DNA of 64,000 bases from Apostichopus japonicus. Lineage: Eukaryota > Echinodermata > Holothuroidea > Aspidochirotida > Stichopodidae. The position numbers and the translations under genes are program-made. The DNA is taken from positions 24,273,077 through 24,337,076 of the forward strand of contig NC_092582.1 of the NCBI RefSeq assembly GCF_037975245.1. Reading direction: 5' to 3'. The notes below the pieces were generated by a model. It was not told the DNA's origin. It saw nothing but the letters and a program-made list of their open reading frames with translations, and did no database searches. This document shows, in pieces, positions 1-12,203 of the stretch (its first letter is position 1; each line of letters starts with the position of its first letter).

Positions 1-226
1 TGTTTATTGGTCATTGCATGAAAACTACAGCCCCCTTTCTACCATAGCCTTGCAAAATCCATCTTCCCTAAATATGCACTGTTGGTGCTCTTGTTACTGT
101 AGTACATGATACATGACCACAAAACTGTCTAATTAATGTCCATGAAAGTGCCAATTGAGTATAATGCAAACAACAAATTTATATTTTGAATTAAATAAAT
201 CATTAACAATTGTTCTTTATCCACAG
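1..226. other. intronic sequence, nothing recognised
   Basis: No coding similarity or repeat was recognised. The stretch ends in a T-rich tract and CACAG, which is the acceptor of the first KDZ exon. Confidence 0.5.
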
Positions 227-304
227 AGGAATATGCCGGAATTGGGAGGTTTTGATATGGCACTGCCTGTATTTCATGCATATGGACATAAACTTCATTG
301 CCAG
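227..304 (+). pseudogene. KDZ transposase exon (FHAYGH motif)
   Basis: A 78-nt exon in phase 0-0 follows a CACAG acceptor and ends at CAG|gtaaac. It encodes the motif PVFHAYGHKLHCQ, which matches the histidine-rich FHxxxH...CQ block of the Kyakuja-Dileera-Zisupton transposases. The next exon at 1905 continues in the same phase with the block that follows in this family. The 5' part of the transposase, with its first catalytic acidic residues, must lie left of the window. The exon itself is open; it is called a pseudogene because the next exon carries a stop. Family recognition is from remembered motif patterns, not an alignment. Confidence 0.65.
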
Positions 305-504
305 GTAAACACATGCACGCTTCTGACAAGTTGTCCGCTTTCCTCTCGTACAGAATTTTTGGTTTACTATTCATTTTTTAGAACAGGCTTGCAAGTGTCA
401 TATGCCACCTAGTTTTATAATTGAGGTAGTTGTATGAGTATGTATGTACAAATACTATTTTATTGGGTGTGTGTGTGTGCAAGGGTGCGTTTGTTTTTCT
501 ATCT

Positions 505-653
505 GACCGAGGACTTGAACAAAAGAATTTCAGGTCCTCGGTTGTGATTTCTAAAGAATCACCACGTCCTCGGAAGAATTCTGTTGTATGGGGTATTGTT
601 AAGGTTAGGGTACGTGGATTTGAACAATGGAAAATACAATAGGGTCCTCGGTC
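505..653. mobile_element. MITE-like element with 10-bp TIRs
   Basis: GACCGAGGAC at 505-514 is the exact reverse complement of GTCCTCGGTC at 644-653, enclosing 149 bp. The GTCCTCGG core also occurs inside near 534 and 570. No clear target-site duplication is visible, so it may instead be a local inverted repeat. An open frame across it is incidental. Confidence 0.45.
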
Positions 654-1146
654 TGGATGTAATACAAACACGTGTGCAGGTGAGTGTGTGTGCCTTGAGT
701 TGATTGGAGACCATTATAGTTTTTAAATTGTGCATGTAACTATGAACCTAAAGTAAGTACCAGTATTATATTGTTTTTGGTGGCTAGTGTACTAGATGTA
801 TATATGGAGCACATGTATTGCATTATATGTTAGTCCGCTGGGAGTTGGGGCACGGTGAGGGGAAGGCCAGTTTAACCTGCGTCATTTGCAGAAATTTGTA
901 AATTAATTTTTGGTCTCAATTCGTTTTGTTGATCTATCAACTTAAGTGCTCCCATTTCACCTTGTCAGTGCATGTTATATTTTGAAAAAATCTGTGGTTA
1001 CATAACATCATTCGTAAGTGACATTACAGGCTAGACAGGTACAGTCTGCTCTGTTTGCATTCTGCTTAGATGCTTTTTGTACAGAGAACATGTGTATTGG
1101 CTTTAAAGCAATATGTTCATTGGTTGGTAGATCAAGCACATCAGAT
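654..1146. other. intronic sequence, nothing recognised
   Basis: AT-rich sequence between two small elements, inside the KDZ intron 305-1904. No exon or repeat was recognised. Confidence 0.5.
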
Positions 1147-1750
1147 CATAGGCGTAGGAGCCTAATTTGATTTGGGGGGCTGTAACGACTTGCCCGAAAA
1201 ATATAACCAAAATTTTTCGCGCCACATCTTAATGTGCATATCATATAGGTGTTCGTCGGGTATTACATCACATGCAAATAACCGATAAATGCCTATATGA
1301 TATGCACATTAAGATGTTGAACGCGCGCGGAGCGTGCAAAAAATTTTGATTTATTTTCCGTGTTATTACCCTTCCACATTGGTTATAATTATTGGGGAAG
1401 TCGTTACAATAATAACGATAATAATAATATCATTATAACCATTGAAAAACACACTGCAGATTTTTCTTCTTTCACTAGGTGCCCGAAAAATGCTCAGCAT
1501 ATTGCCCGAATTTTCACCAAAATAATTGAAAAACACACTGCAGATTTTTCTTCTTCACTAGGTGCCCGAAAAATGCTCAGCATATTGCCCGAATTTTCAC
1601 AAAAAAAATTGAAAAACACACTGCAGATTTTTCTTCTTTCACTAGGTGCCCGAAAAAATGCTCAGCATATTGCCCGAATTTTCACCAAAAGATTTGGTTG
1701 GGGAGGCTGCAGCCCCCCCCAGCCCCCCCCCCCCGCCTCCTACGCCTTTG
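1147..1750. mobile_element. hAT-type MITE, family B copy 1
   Basis: The element starts CATAGGCGTAGGAGCC and ends with the near-complementary CTCCTACGCCTTTG. It is flanked by an exact 8-bp duplication CATCAGAT (1139-1146 and 1751-1758), the duplication length of the hAT superfamily. A second copy with the same termini lies at 15790-16131. The inside contains a G-run, a C-run and three 84-bp tandem units. There is no transposase, so it is non-autonomous. It sits in the intron between the first two KDZ exons. Confidence 0.75.
1441..1690 (+). repeat. three ~84-bp tandem units inside the MITE
   Basis: The string ATTGAAAAACACACTGCAG recurs at 1441, 1525 and 1608, giving spacings of 84 and 83 bp. 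Units are nearly identical, so the amplification is recent. MITE copy 2 (15790-16131) carries only about one unit. Confidence 0.85.
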
Positions 1751-1904
1751 CATCAGATCATGCGGCGAGTAATGACTTATTCAGTGCTGGCATGCTATAT
1801 TAAGGGCCAATACACCAGATCTTTACTTTACTAATAGAGATTTGTGAATTTTGCTTTAAATTAATAATTATCAGCATTCTCTGTTTTTTTTTTTGGTGGT
1901 GTAG

Positions 1905-2088
1905 ATGTCGTATAGCACAGGATGGAAGAAAGCGTTTGGCCTAAGGGACGGGGAGTGTATGGAACGTATATGGTCATTTCTGAGAATTTAGTTCTCTCAT
2001 ATCACCGAAGAGATGACCCAATCACACAGGATCGATCTTCTAAGCGATGCACTGTTGCATTATTCTGCATGCAAACTTGCAAACCTTA
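1905..2088 (+). pseudogene. KDZ transposase exon (DGE...ERIWSFL) with in-frame stop
   Basis: The exon follows a T-rich tract and GTAG and ends at ...CTTA|gtgagt. In phase 0 from the previous exon it encodes the KDZ block DGECMERIWSFLR and then SHRIDLLSDALLHY. The DGE..ER segment carries the conserved acidic catalytic residue of the family. A TAG at 1989-1991 interrupts the frame between the two blocks while both sides stay in the same frame, so this is a point nonsense change and not a frameshift. The exon leaves one base, which does not join in frame to the exon at 4234, so an intervening exon is missing or lost. Confidence 0.7.
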
Positions 2089-2258
2089 GTGAGTTACTTT
2101 AATGAATGCGCCTTACACGATCAGTTATTGATGTTAAGTTAATGACTACCATGTGCATATACATCAACTATCTCAGTCAGTACAGTAAGACAACTTTCTC
2201 AAACAATATGACAGACCATTTCTACCAATACTGTGTGCCACAACCAATTTGTTTCAGT

Positions 2259-3128
2259 ATTACACAATTCTAGATGACTTTGTGGGACAGGTATCCATTG
2301 GAGGACGCCAGATAAATAATCTTAGATATGCTGACGACACTACCCTACTTGCAAGAACAGCAGCAGAGCTTCAAGACCTTATTGAAAGAGTCAAGCAATC
2401 CAGTGAGGAATACGGACTGTACCTCAATGTTAAGAAGACAAAGGTTATGATATGTGGAGGAAAGAATGACCATCATATTCAAGCTGATGGAGAGGATGTT
2501 GAAGTAGTCAACACTTTCAACTTCCTGGGCTCTCTGATTGTGGATGGTGGTGGATGCTCACAAGAAATACGACGGCGTCTCGCCATGGCTAGATCATCTG
2601 CTATAAACCTCACTGACATCTGGAAAGACAGAGGGATCTCAAGGAACACCAAGATCCATATAATGAATGCTTTGGTCTTTCCAATCGCTACATATGGGTC
2701 TGAGACGTGGGCTTTGGGAGCAGTAGACAGAAAGAAAATCCATGCTTTTGAAATGTGGTGTTGGAGGAGGATGCTGAGGATATCATGGAAGGAACGTAAG
2801 TCAAATGATTTTGTCAAGAACCAAATTGGAGCGAAGGTTACCTTATGTCAGAAGATAGATAAGAACAAGCTGCAGTATTTTGGACACATTTCTAGGAGAG
2901 AAGGTGACAACTTGGAGAAGATCATTACCCAAGGTCATGTTGAGGGTCAACGAAAACGTGGTAGGCCAAAAGTTCGATGGGCTGACGGGATAAAAGAGAT
3001 CACCGGCATGAACATCTGCGCAGCTCACCGATTTGCCCAGGATAGAAGTGGTTGGAACGTCATCATCAATAGGGTCACAAAGGGTCAGTCATGACTCATA
3101 GGACAACGACGACGACGATTACACAATT
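2259..3128 (+). mobile_element. 5'-truncated LINE insertion with 11-bp TSD
   Basis: The element (2270-3117) is flanked by an exact ATTACACAATT at 2259-2269 and 3118-3128. Its 3' end is a short (GAC)n-type tail directly before the second duplication. Both features are expected of target-primed reverse transcription. The insert carries only the 3' half of a reverse transcriptase. The landing site lies 2 bp after a TTTCAG, within an intron of the KDZ series. Confidence 0.85.
2270..3094 (+). pseudogene. LINE reverse transcriptase, C-terminal part
   Basis: An open frame of about 275 codons starts at the truncation point and ends at TGA 3092-3094. It contains the catalytic box LRYADDTTLLA, the following thumb-like block with LNVKKTKVM, and the C-terminal block IATYGSETWAL ... 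RRMLRISWK. That last block is typical of the reverse transcriptases often annotated in invertebrates as craniofacial development protein 2-like or endonuclease-reverse transcriptase. The fingers region and the endonuclease are absent through 5' truncation. The remaining frame is undamaged, so the insertion is young. The clade (RTE-like or another) cannot be settled from this fragment. Confidence 0.85.
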
Positions 3129-4233
3129 GATGAACTTCCAAGATTATGCAATTTGAGTGATTTGCAGCACTTACCGAGAAATTGGTTTTGTAGGCTAAGT
3201 CTTGATATGTGTTACTTATTAAAATATGTTTCGTGACATAACTAAAAAAAAGCAAAGAATCACCATATTGTGATAATTTTTGTTTCAGCCATCACCACAA
3301 ACACATTGTAGGGATACAAGTCTGTGTGGTAGTAGGCCTACATACATTACAGATACAGGCATCTCATCTATATGGGCTGGGCATTTGTCAGCCAAAGTTA
3401 GGTAGTGTTTACATTAAGATTCACCTTACTTGTATTAGGTTATTTCACAAATAAAATCAGGAGCAAAGTAGACTAAGGATTTTTTTTCCGTGGTGAATCA
3501 AAATCACCACAACCTTGATTACTGCACACATGCTATCATTATTCCTGCATTAGCTAGAAGTTTCAGCTGATAGAGCTGATAAGTGAACAGGTACAAGTCA
3601 AACTTCCATCATAAGTATGCACACATTACTCAGTATCAGAACCTACCACTTTGGTCACAAATGGTGAACTATAGAGTATCTTGTTTCCAAGTTTATTTCA
3701 TTAATTGCCAAATAATGGGGTTTTGGGGTTTATTTGCATAATGAAGCATTTTTATCACAGAAAATTGGCATACGTGTTATGCAAGGTTAGCTGCATAGTG
3801 AAGGTTTAAGGTAAGTAATAGAAGTTCTCATGTGTAGAACCCTGTTGTGTGGACAATCCTGTGGACCATCAAAAGAAAAAGGAATGTAGGTACAGTAGTC
3901 ACCCACAGATACCATCCCCTCTTAAAATGACTAATTGCTATAACTCACCTGCTTCCCCCCCCCCCCCCCCCCTTCAAGTGCACAAAATCTAAGAAACACA
4001 ACTTGGGAAGATTCTCTCACCACACTTCCCTAACCCTTCCCCCTCCCCTAACCTCCCATTTAATTTGCAACTCTCACTGAGTGAGGTAGGCCTATATACT
4101 GCTATATTATTGGTTCTTAACCTTGTGAGCCATTATAATTGCTAATGATTCCACTCAAAAATATTGATATTTATACTGTATTCTTTGTTTTCCTTTTCCA
4201 AATTTAGGCACTTTCTTCTGTGTGTCATTGCAG
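3129..4233. other. intron, low-complexity runs only
   Basis: AT-rich intronic sequence with a C-run at about 3955-3973. No exon or recognised repeat. It ends in TTGCAG, the acceptor of the next exon. Confidence 0.5.
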
Positions 4234-4291
4234 AAGGCAAAAGATATCACCAAACAGTCTGAAAGCAAATTAAGTCACATTTGTCAAGAAT
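4234..4291 (+). CDS. KDZ-gene exon, helical C-terminal region
   Basis: A 58-nt exon lies between ATTGCAG and T|gtaagtt. It encodes a charged helical peptide starting KAKDITKQSESKL. The family has a lysine/glutamate-rich helical stretch after the DALLHY block, so position and composition fit. It leaves one base and joins in frame to the exon at 4510. The upstream join from 2088 is out of phase. Confidence 0.5.
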
Positions 4292-4509
4292 GTAAGTTAC
4301 AACACACTCGTTCATGACGTACAACAATATCAGTTTCATTGCAGGATGAAAATTGTCAAGCTCCACTATTTTTCCAATATTTCAATAGCCTTTTCTTGCA
4401 GAGGTGTTTCAGTTTTAGTTCTTTCATCCTAGCTCTTTTTGCATTCTCCATATATTGGCTAGTAGATGTAAAATTATGATATGTTTGTGCTTTCATATTA
4501 TTCCTATAG

Positions 4510-4590
4510 TTACTGTCACAATGAACACCATTAAGTCATGGCGTGAGGAAGCAAAAAAACTCTTGGCAAAGAAGCAAAAAACATCAAAGA
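4510..4590 (+). CDS. KDZ-gene exon, helical region
   Basis: An 81-nt phase 1-1 exon sits between CCTATAG and A|gtgagt. It encodes IKSWREEAKKLLAKKQK and neighbours, a basic amphipathic helix. The frame is continuous with 4234-4291 and with 5253-5313. No separate function can be assigned. Confidence 0.5.
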
Positions 4591-5252
4591 GTGAGTTTAT
4601 GACTTCTCTCAATACTTCAGGGCTTGATGCTTGGAGAAGAGGGTAGTATCTTTAAGATTGCTGTGCTTTTTGTCTTATACTTTGTCATTTTCAGTCAAGA
4701 TTCCACTAATAAGATAAGCACTGCTAAAAACCTTTTATATCAACATGACAAAAGTAATTCTAGGCCTGATGTTTTGATCTTGACAGATTATTCTTCAGAG
4801 CAAACAGTTCGCCGTTGAAGAAGATTTGTTAAGATTGAAACATATTTTAAATATATTGTTCTTACGCTGAATCTGTTTGCTATGAATTGTCCTAAGACTT
4901 CATTTGTCATTATCCTTTACAATAAGAGTCAGCTGCCAGGTTTTTTTCTTGTATCTTTCAAGATTGACAATTTTTTCCCTAAATTGTTAATTTACTGTCT
5001 TCCTGGAATGCATACTGCTTGGCCAGATTTCTCAAAGTGAAGGACTCTTCGAATGGGACATAAAAAAGAAACAAAAGTTAGATGCAAATTGTTTTTTTTT
5101 TTACCTGCAAGCTCTTGCACATGTAATATGTTTTTGGCTGGTAGAGCTTGTATGTAAATTGTATGTAACCTTTAACAGAATGTACCTGCATTTGTTGCTT
5201 ACATTGCTATTTTCAAGCAAAAGAGAAAGTATCTTTTGTTCATCTTTTACAG

Positions 5253-5313
5253 AAATCAATCTTTCTTGGAAAGAAATTTACGTTAAAGATCTGGATCTGT
5301 ATCAAGCTTTGTG
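5253..5313 (+). CDS. KDZ-gene exon, WKEIYVKDL segment
   Basis: A 61-nt exon lies between TTTTACAG and TG|gtatgt. It encodes SWKEIYVKDLDLYQAL, resembling the W..YV..L...Q segment near the C-terminus of metazoan KDZ transposases. The two leftover bases join with G of the next exon to make a tryptophan codon, so the phase is consistent. Confidence 0.5.
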
Positions 5314-7527
5314 GTATGTTATGAAATTTTACTCTCATTGGTTGCAATGAAATCATACACTTTGTATAAACCATGCTGCCGTGTGAGTGTGCATACAGTA
5401 TCTGTTTGTTTGTGTGTGCGTGTCTGTGTGTGATACCTTGCTTGTACCCACCATATATCACAGACTGAAAAAGAAATTCATGCAGATCTGAAGTATACAT
5501 AGGTGAAGGGTAACAGAAGGGTAACACTGTTTCCCAAGAAGATTACAGTACATCTGAGACATATCTTTACTTCGATTTGTTAGATTCTTCACAAAAAAAC
5601 ATGCTTCATTGAAACCCAAGTGATGCATGTTTGCATTATATACTCTTCAGTAGGAATAATTTTCTCACATTTCTGTACATATTCCTGATAGTACATGATT
5701 CCATGCCACCACTGTAACTCTCTGTATATGTAGTGGTATCAGAAGGAGGGGAGGGGAGGGGGGGGGAGTGGTCATGGATGATATCATTATGTTCATATTG
5801 TGTAATGAATTTTTTAGTGCACACACATGGCATTGTCTAAGGAGGTCTGCCCCCTCTCATATACTGGTCCCCACATGTTGTATATTTTTATGCAGTTTGA
5901 ATGTGTTTGCAATGTATCAGTGTCATTGGCTCTAGGATGTACAATTGGGTTGCTGTCTGTTACTTTTTTTTTGGGGGGGGGGAAGGGGAAGAATATGTCA
6001 GTGAACTAAAGTGTTTTCAGAGTTTCATATCATGCAGCTATGAGTTAATCATATTTAGTGTAGTAGCCAATGGAACTTTCTATATCTTTCTAAATTTTAT
6101 TACCCATTTATTAATAACCCAGTGAAAGAATTAATCAACAGTAAGTGATTTAATTTTAAAGGCCAGTAAACAACCCTACACTTCAAAACCAAAATTTGAG
6201 TTTCCATTTCCATGCAGGTATTAAGCTGGATACTTCAAAAAGGAGGGGGGGGGGGTGGGGGTGGGGGGTTAGGGGTGGGGTCACCAAATGGTCAAAATAA
6301 AATGGAAATACAAGAATAAAAAAATTAATCAGGACAAGTGTGCAGAATTTGAACCTTTCACCATTCTTCACAAAAAAGTGAATGTTGGCTGTTTGACTTG
6401 AAGCTGTTTACACTTGACTTAAATATGTATTGCCAAAACAAACGGGACATACAACAACACATCTTAACAACAACTGTGTCATTAAATGAAACTAGAAGAC
6501 ACTAATTTTAGGATGAAAGCTGAAATACTAGCAGCTGATGTGGGGGACTATCATTTCATCAGTGATTGGGGAAGGGTCTAACTGGGCCCCTTTATCCCTC
6601 TGCCATCGATCAATACAAGGTACTGTATGAAGTCAGTCAACCATTATTCTACATAATAATGATGACAGTACCAATTGTTCATTTTCCATCTACTCATAGC
6701 TAATTGGCACATTGTTCTTATTGCTCTAAATATTTTCAAATGTTTTACAGGTACCTTATCTAACATTCTGTATACAGGGCAGTTACAACATAAGCCTGTA
6801 GTTTGTTTTCATTCCCCTCATCCTCAATCAATGTAGTAGTGATATTCTTTTAACTGTTCCTAAAGTTTTTTAGCTGTTACCAGGCCTGTTGATTAGTGCT
6901 GTAGAAACTAAGTGTTTCTGAAATAAATAAATATAAATTCCACTGCAATTTGTTACTGCATCCTGTCCAATTGGAATTTATCTCAGCTTTAGAAGATTTT
7001 GAGGTGAAATTTATGGCTATAACCCTCAGCAGCAGCTGTGATGACATCTACCCTAGTTACAACCTTCTAAAGTCTTGCCATATTCCCCATTGACACATTA
7101 GAGAAGAATCAACTGAGGTAGCATATAACCTTGAAGTCACTTGTTAAAAATAGTGAGGACAAGCTAGTCATAATGTAGGAAAGACCTGGGCACCTTGCAT
7201 GCTCACCTGAATATTGCCAAGGACATGCAGAAATGGTAAATTTCCTCTAGATTGGTAATAAAAAGATTAAAGAATTTTGTCCAAATGTGATCATAATCGA
7301 AAATCTATCATATAGGGCCAAAGACAGTAAACCTTCAATGTTGTCAAGTCCATTATAAAGTTGCTAGTATATGTAATATTGGTTGGTTTAATTAAAACGT
7401 AAATAAAAATTTAACAAGCATTTAAGCAATTATGCTTTTGAAATATGACTACATGTTGCTAAATAGGCTTCTTGTAATTAAATAAATTGCTTCCCCAGCA
7501 GAATTTACATTTCTGTTTCTTTTGTAG
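5314..7527. other. intron, G-rich simple repeats
   Basis: No exon recognised. Short poly-G/poly-C runs occur near 5745-5770, 5971-5990 and 6240-6275. Confidence 0.5.
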
Positions 7528-7667
7528 GAATTCACTTACTGCTGATGAGATTAAACTACTTGAGGAATATTGGTGTAATGGGCTGCAGAGTTATGGGAGC
7601 AGTTTGAACAAGAAAAAAGTTATTGGAGTTAACAAAACAAACTTCGTTAGGTGCCAGAAGAATACAG
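7528..7667 (+). CDS. exon of the KDZ-linked gene, unknown segment
   Basis: A 140-nt exon lies between CTTTTGTAG and ACAG|gtcagt. It joins in frame to 5253-5313 and encodes LTADEIKLLEEYW and a basic stretch with NKKKVIGVNKTNF. No domain was recognised. It has no stop, good splice signals and a consistent phase, which supports a real exon. Confidence 0.5.
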
Positions 7668-9228
7668 GTCAGTTTAATATTTATTATTTTGCTCAAATTT
7701 GAACAATGAGTTAATTTTCTGCCACGGCTGTTTCGTTTCCTATGAGTTTGATATTTTGAGAACTCAACCCGGGCGTGATGTTAGAAAGCCCACTTAAATG
7801 TACCCTAGGGTCTTTCCAGTAAGAAAGCTAATAATGGCTGGTAGAGTCAGTTGTGCCATGTAAAATTAATCCATAATTCATCAGAACGTGAATGTCAGTG
7901 AACAGCTGTCATGTACATTGGCTAGGGATGGTGCAGGTGTAAATTGTGCAAACTGTTCTGTCAATTCAGAGGTCATCACTCCTGCATCTCTCAGAAACCT
8001 CATAAATTAGGTCATACCTGGACACATTGTATAGCACTCATCTATGTGTTCTCAATATACTGTAGGAAACACTTCCTGTTTAATTTCTCATAGGAGCAGT
8101 ACTCTATGACTCACAGACCAGAGTGAGCAGTTTCAGGAAAGCCATGATACATGCCTGTCTGTTCTCTTGAGAATTGAGATAATTGCATTCTTTTATACCC
8201 TTATACAGTGTTTACATAGTACATAGGCCTACTCATTCTTACCCTGGTCAGCAGTATAATTTAGTCATTAACCTTTAAGAAATGCTGCAAACATGACATG
8301 TATCTGACATTTGTAAGATTGCAAATTTGGATGTTCTATTAATTAATCCCACTCCCCCTCATCCCCCCCCCCCCCCGCTATACTGGATGTTCTTTCAATA
8401 GGCTAGTTTATCATGAATATCCTGCTTACACTTAGATCCCCAGTGTGTGATCATGCCGTTGGAATTAAGTATAAAGTGTTATGTGACCAATACAGCTGTC
8501 TTGCCATATGTATAAAACTATGTCACATAATTTGTGTACAAGGTCTCAGTTAATCTGTGGTCATGATTGAACAGCTTTGTTAGGGATCGTCTACTACCCC
8601 TCTGCAGAGCTTATCTTGTAAATTCCTCAAACACAAGGTCTTTAAACTTTTCATGGTTCAGATCTGCATTTGAACTGCAGAACAAATTTACCATCCATAA
8701 TCTCAGGATCTCTTAGGTTGGACCTGAACTCCTTCAGGGGGTCCACTGTAAACAGAGAAATTTATTTCATATATTGTAGTTGTATGTTTTGTGTATAGTG
8801 GAGGCAAATTACCTCAATCTGTGGCCATTTCCTGAAATGTCACAGCTGAATGTATTTCCAGCGCATTGTGAAAGAAGTTTTGTTTGGGTCTTCCTAATAA
8901 AGAGTTATCAGACTGATTTAAAAATTTACATAGTTTGGGTTCATTGGAATTATATCAGTGTATGGCAGCCTGCAGCAATCAGGCTATCAGGATATCTCAG
9001 AGCTCAGGTGATGAAATCATCATCTCAGCTACCAGTATGTAGAATGCTGGGGGCCTTGGCCTTGCAAGGCTTAAATGTGTTTGCTCTGTAGTGCTCTACA
9101 TTAAGCATTTGAAGCAAGTCTAGCAGCGTGGCAAGTTCTTTTCCATTAAACCTACATCTCCCATCATTACGTTATAACAAAGTGTACAATACTTGACTTC
9201 AACCTTCTTTCACTTAAATTCGTTGGCA
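7668..9228. other. intron, nothing recognised
   Basis: AT-rich unique-looking sequence with a C-run near 8365. No coding signal. Confidence 0.5.
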
Positions 9229-9538
9229 ACATAATGTGCTACATCAGCATATTTTTAGGCCTGTCTGGATTTTGTATGGATTACACTGTTTACCAATTGT
9301 AACTTACACTTGCATCAGTGACTATTCTTTCAATGCTTGCCACGCATGGCAATCGCCATCAGCTACCACGATGTTGATGTTGAACATAATGTGCTACATC
9401 AGCATATTTTTAGGTCTGTCTGGATGTTGTATGGATTACACTGCTTACCAATTGTAACTTACACTTACATCAGTGACTATTCATTCAATGCTTGCCACGC
9501 AAGGCAATTGCCATCAGCTACCATGATGTTGATCAGCC
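9229..9538 (+). repeat. two tandem 155-bp units
   Basis: The segment beginning ACATAATGTGCTACATCAGC at 9229 is repeated from 9384 with a spacing of 155 bp and about a dozen substitutions. Overlapping open frames across it are a result of the duplication. Confidence 0.85.
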
Positions 9539-9786
9539 AAATGTTAGTAAGCTGAGTTGACCAAATCTGTCTTATTAATCTGACGACGAAAAATTGCATT
9601 CAATAGTTGAGAAGGTTGAAAGACAAACATGAAGAAATGTTCCAGGAATGTATAGTACGTATCTCTTGGCTACTGCCATCACTAAATTGAATTTAGCTTC
9701 TTCTGACTTGATCATACTTTATTGGATTGTTTGTAATTGTTTGAATGACACTTGACATACCGTTTGTTTTTTATATATCTCATTAG

Positions 9787-9875
9787 AACTGGATTGACAA
9801 CACAAAAACAAAGCAAGTCAGAAGAAAATTTGGCAGCCGCAACAAAGCACCTTCACTAAAACCCAGGAAAAAAGA
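9787..9875 (+). pseudogene. weak exon candidate, frame broken
   Basis: An 89-nt segment lies between TCATTAG and A|gtgcgt. The frame expected from 7667 hits TGA almost at once; another frame gives a basic peptide ending in KPRKK. It is either a decayed exon or a chance pair of splice-like signals. Confidence 0.25.
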
Positions 9876-11120
9876 GTGCGTATAGCTGCTTCACGGCAGT
9901 GTATATTTCAGAACATGGTGGGTAGATATGAAGTTCATTATATTTGAGTAGTCAAGAAAGCCCAACCTTCTTTCTGATGCAAGTCACGAGTCTGTTGATT
10001 TTATTGTTAGAAGAATTGAGCAAACATCCAGCTTTACTATTGGCCTTCTTATGGTGGTTTTGAAGGAGGTGGCTTGCGTCATCCCCCCCTCCCCACCCCC
10101 ATTTCTATCCTTCCCAAATCACTTTCCTTGATTAGCTATCACATACTGTAGATTGTTAGCATGCATGCCATGACATTTTGAAGAAAAAACTAAGAAAATG
10201 TAATACTAGTACTGATCATAATGGTGGTAGTACACCCAGCTGTTTTGCTCTTTCTGCATGACTGGGGTACTGGAGTCCACATAGTCTAAATTCCAACACA
10301 GGACTAACAAAATGTAGGGTCACATGTGGGTTACTAAATTGCCATAAAAAGAGGAAGTGGTGAGCTTCTAATGAATTCTTTACCATATGTCAGCTCATAC
10401 ACAGCTCAGCATGACAATGTTCACCTATATGCAACCAAGGTAAGGATATCATGTCTGTCTGACTTAAGTCTATCTGTCTGTCAGCCTGTCTCTGTGTCCA
10501 AATTAGGAAAGATTCTTCTTTTCACTCAGTGTCCAATGTAACTCGATAAAATTTGATGAAGTTGGATGGTTTGGTATCTGTGCTGTTCATGAGTTTGTGA
10601 TCAAGGTCATGTATGGCTTATGATGTGTCATAGATATGCCTGGGATATTCAAGAATTTGAATGGGAGCCTACTTCTAGAGATTAGTAACATGTGATTATA
10701 TTTAGTTTGCAATGCCTGATCAAGATTCATAGTGTTCTCTAGTCCTGCTGATAGTTTGTGAGAATTGAATTACTTGAGGCCTGATCAAAAGTCGGGTAGG
10801 GGTTCCCTTAAAGTCATTTTGTGTTCAAAATACCGTGCTTCTACACTATGTAAGCATGCATGGTTTGTAAGATATGGGTTTGTCTCCTGCACAGGTACAA
10901 ACGTGTACAATAGATCTGCATGCAAGTAGTCAAGTAATACTGTGTAACGTTGTCTGGAGTGGTGCTACACTTGGTACTTTCATTGCATGAAACAAGTTCT
11001 CTGTCTGAATTCCAAGTAATTAACCACCTTTATGGATGCAGCTATCTGGATAAAATACTGACATCGAGCTGCCTTTTATCACCATTGCCTAAATGAGTTA
11101 ATCTTCTCTTTGTTTTGCAG

Positions 11121-11316
11121 CAACATCACCTGAAAACCAGGGTACAACCCTTAACAAAGCCAATAAAGCATGGAAGAAAGTCAAGGGTACACCAGAAGTC
11201 AGCAGATACAAACAGCAAGCAGATGACAAAATAGGATGGAAGCCGAAGGTGCTACAATCAGGCAGGAGCATAAGAAGGTCATGGCCAGGCACATTTTGAC
11301 TGAAACCAAGAAAATG
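11121..11316 (+). pseudogene. exon with frameshift, basic coiled segment
   Basis: The exon follows TTTTGCAG and ends at AAAATG|gtaaaa. The first half reads as a lysine-rich peptide (NKANKAWKKVKGTPEVSRYK). Near 11230 the open frame changes, and the second half then reads EGATIRQEHKKVMARHIL. The two halves look like one continuous coiled segment broken by a small indel. From the second frame the exon joins in phase 0 to 13621-13731. A sequencing or assembly error cannot be excluded. Confidence 0.5.
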
Positions 11317-12203
11317 GTAAAAAACTGAAATAGCAGTAACAAAAGGCTATCATTTGCAGTGAGAGTGTTAATGCATACAATTTCATGGTACCGTATGTCA
11401 GTTATAATATTGCAGAAATTTCAGTGGAAGACTGATGAATATAACAATCTGTATGTAAATAGAAAAACATTAGAGCTGCATATTGTTTTACTCCCATCTG
11501 TATAGGTATAACATTGCAGGTGTTATCATGGCTGCTAATTAAATAGTCTTTCACTTATGTTTTTATTGCCAGAGTAGGACTCCAATGTCTATGCCAAATT
11601 ATGTTTCTCTATATTTCATTACGATGAAAATATTCTACTCCAACATTCCCATGCACTTCACACTTGACATAATAATTAAGACGCAAACTCTAACCAATTT
11701 CCCCCATATGATAGAACTTGCATGGAACCGCTACGTACCTCCACATGTTTTACTATAGAAAAATAAAAGTGGAAATATTAGTGTGATATCATTGCAATTA
11801 ACGCAGAGGAAAAATCTTCATTGTTCCTATTGTTTTTATTAATATCCAACTAGGAAGCTACAGTGATGTGATTTCAGTAGTAGTGGGTGAGGGAATTAAA
11901 TTTCTGCGCTGTACTGAAGAACAGCAAAGTCATATTTCAAAGTATTAAACAACAATCACAAACAAATTTACCACAAAAGTCATAACCAGTGAAGCAGATT
12001 GACTCTGTGATGTTGCATGTTAACTCCAGTTACTGTATTCTTTCATCAGTAGAGGTTACAAGCATGTCCGCTATGATATCGTTGACTCAAATAACTAGCA
12101 ATTCAATAATGCACCTGAAAATTGCAATGAATTATCATTGGGGTATTGTGGTGGAAAACAAAAAGGGATTACATCTTTGTTTTTGCACATCTGTTTGTGT
12201 GTG
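11317..12203. other. intron, nothing recognised
   Basis: AT-rich sequence with no exon or repeat recognised up to the TGTGTGTG where the next MITE inserted. Confidence 0.45.

Noticed and set aside
1360-1803. 147-codon open frame
   Set aside because: It runs through the triplicated 84-bp unit of a hAT MITE and reflects repeat periodicity, not a gene.
2258-3236. KDZ exon interrupted by the LINE
   Set aside because: The acceptor is plausible and the rebuilt segment is open in one frame, but that frame does not follow from exon 1905-2088, and no KDZ motif was recognised.
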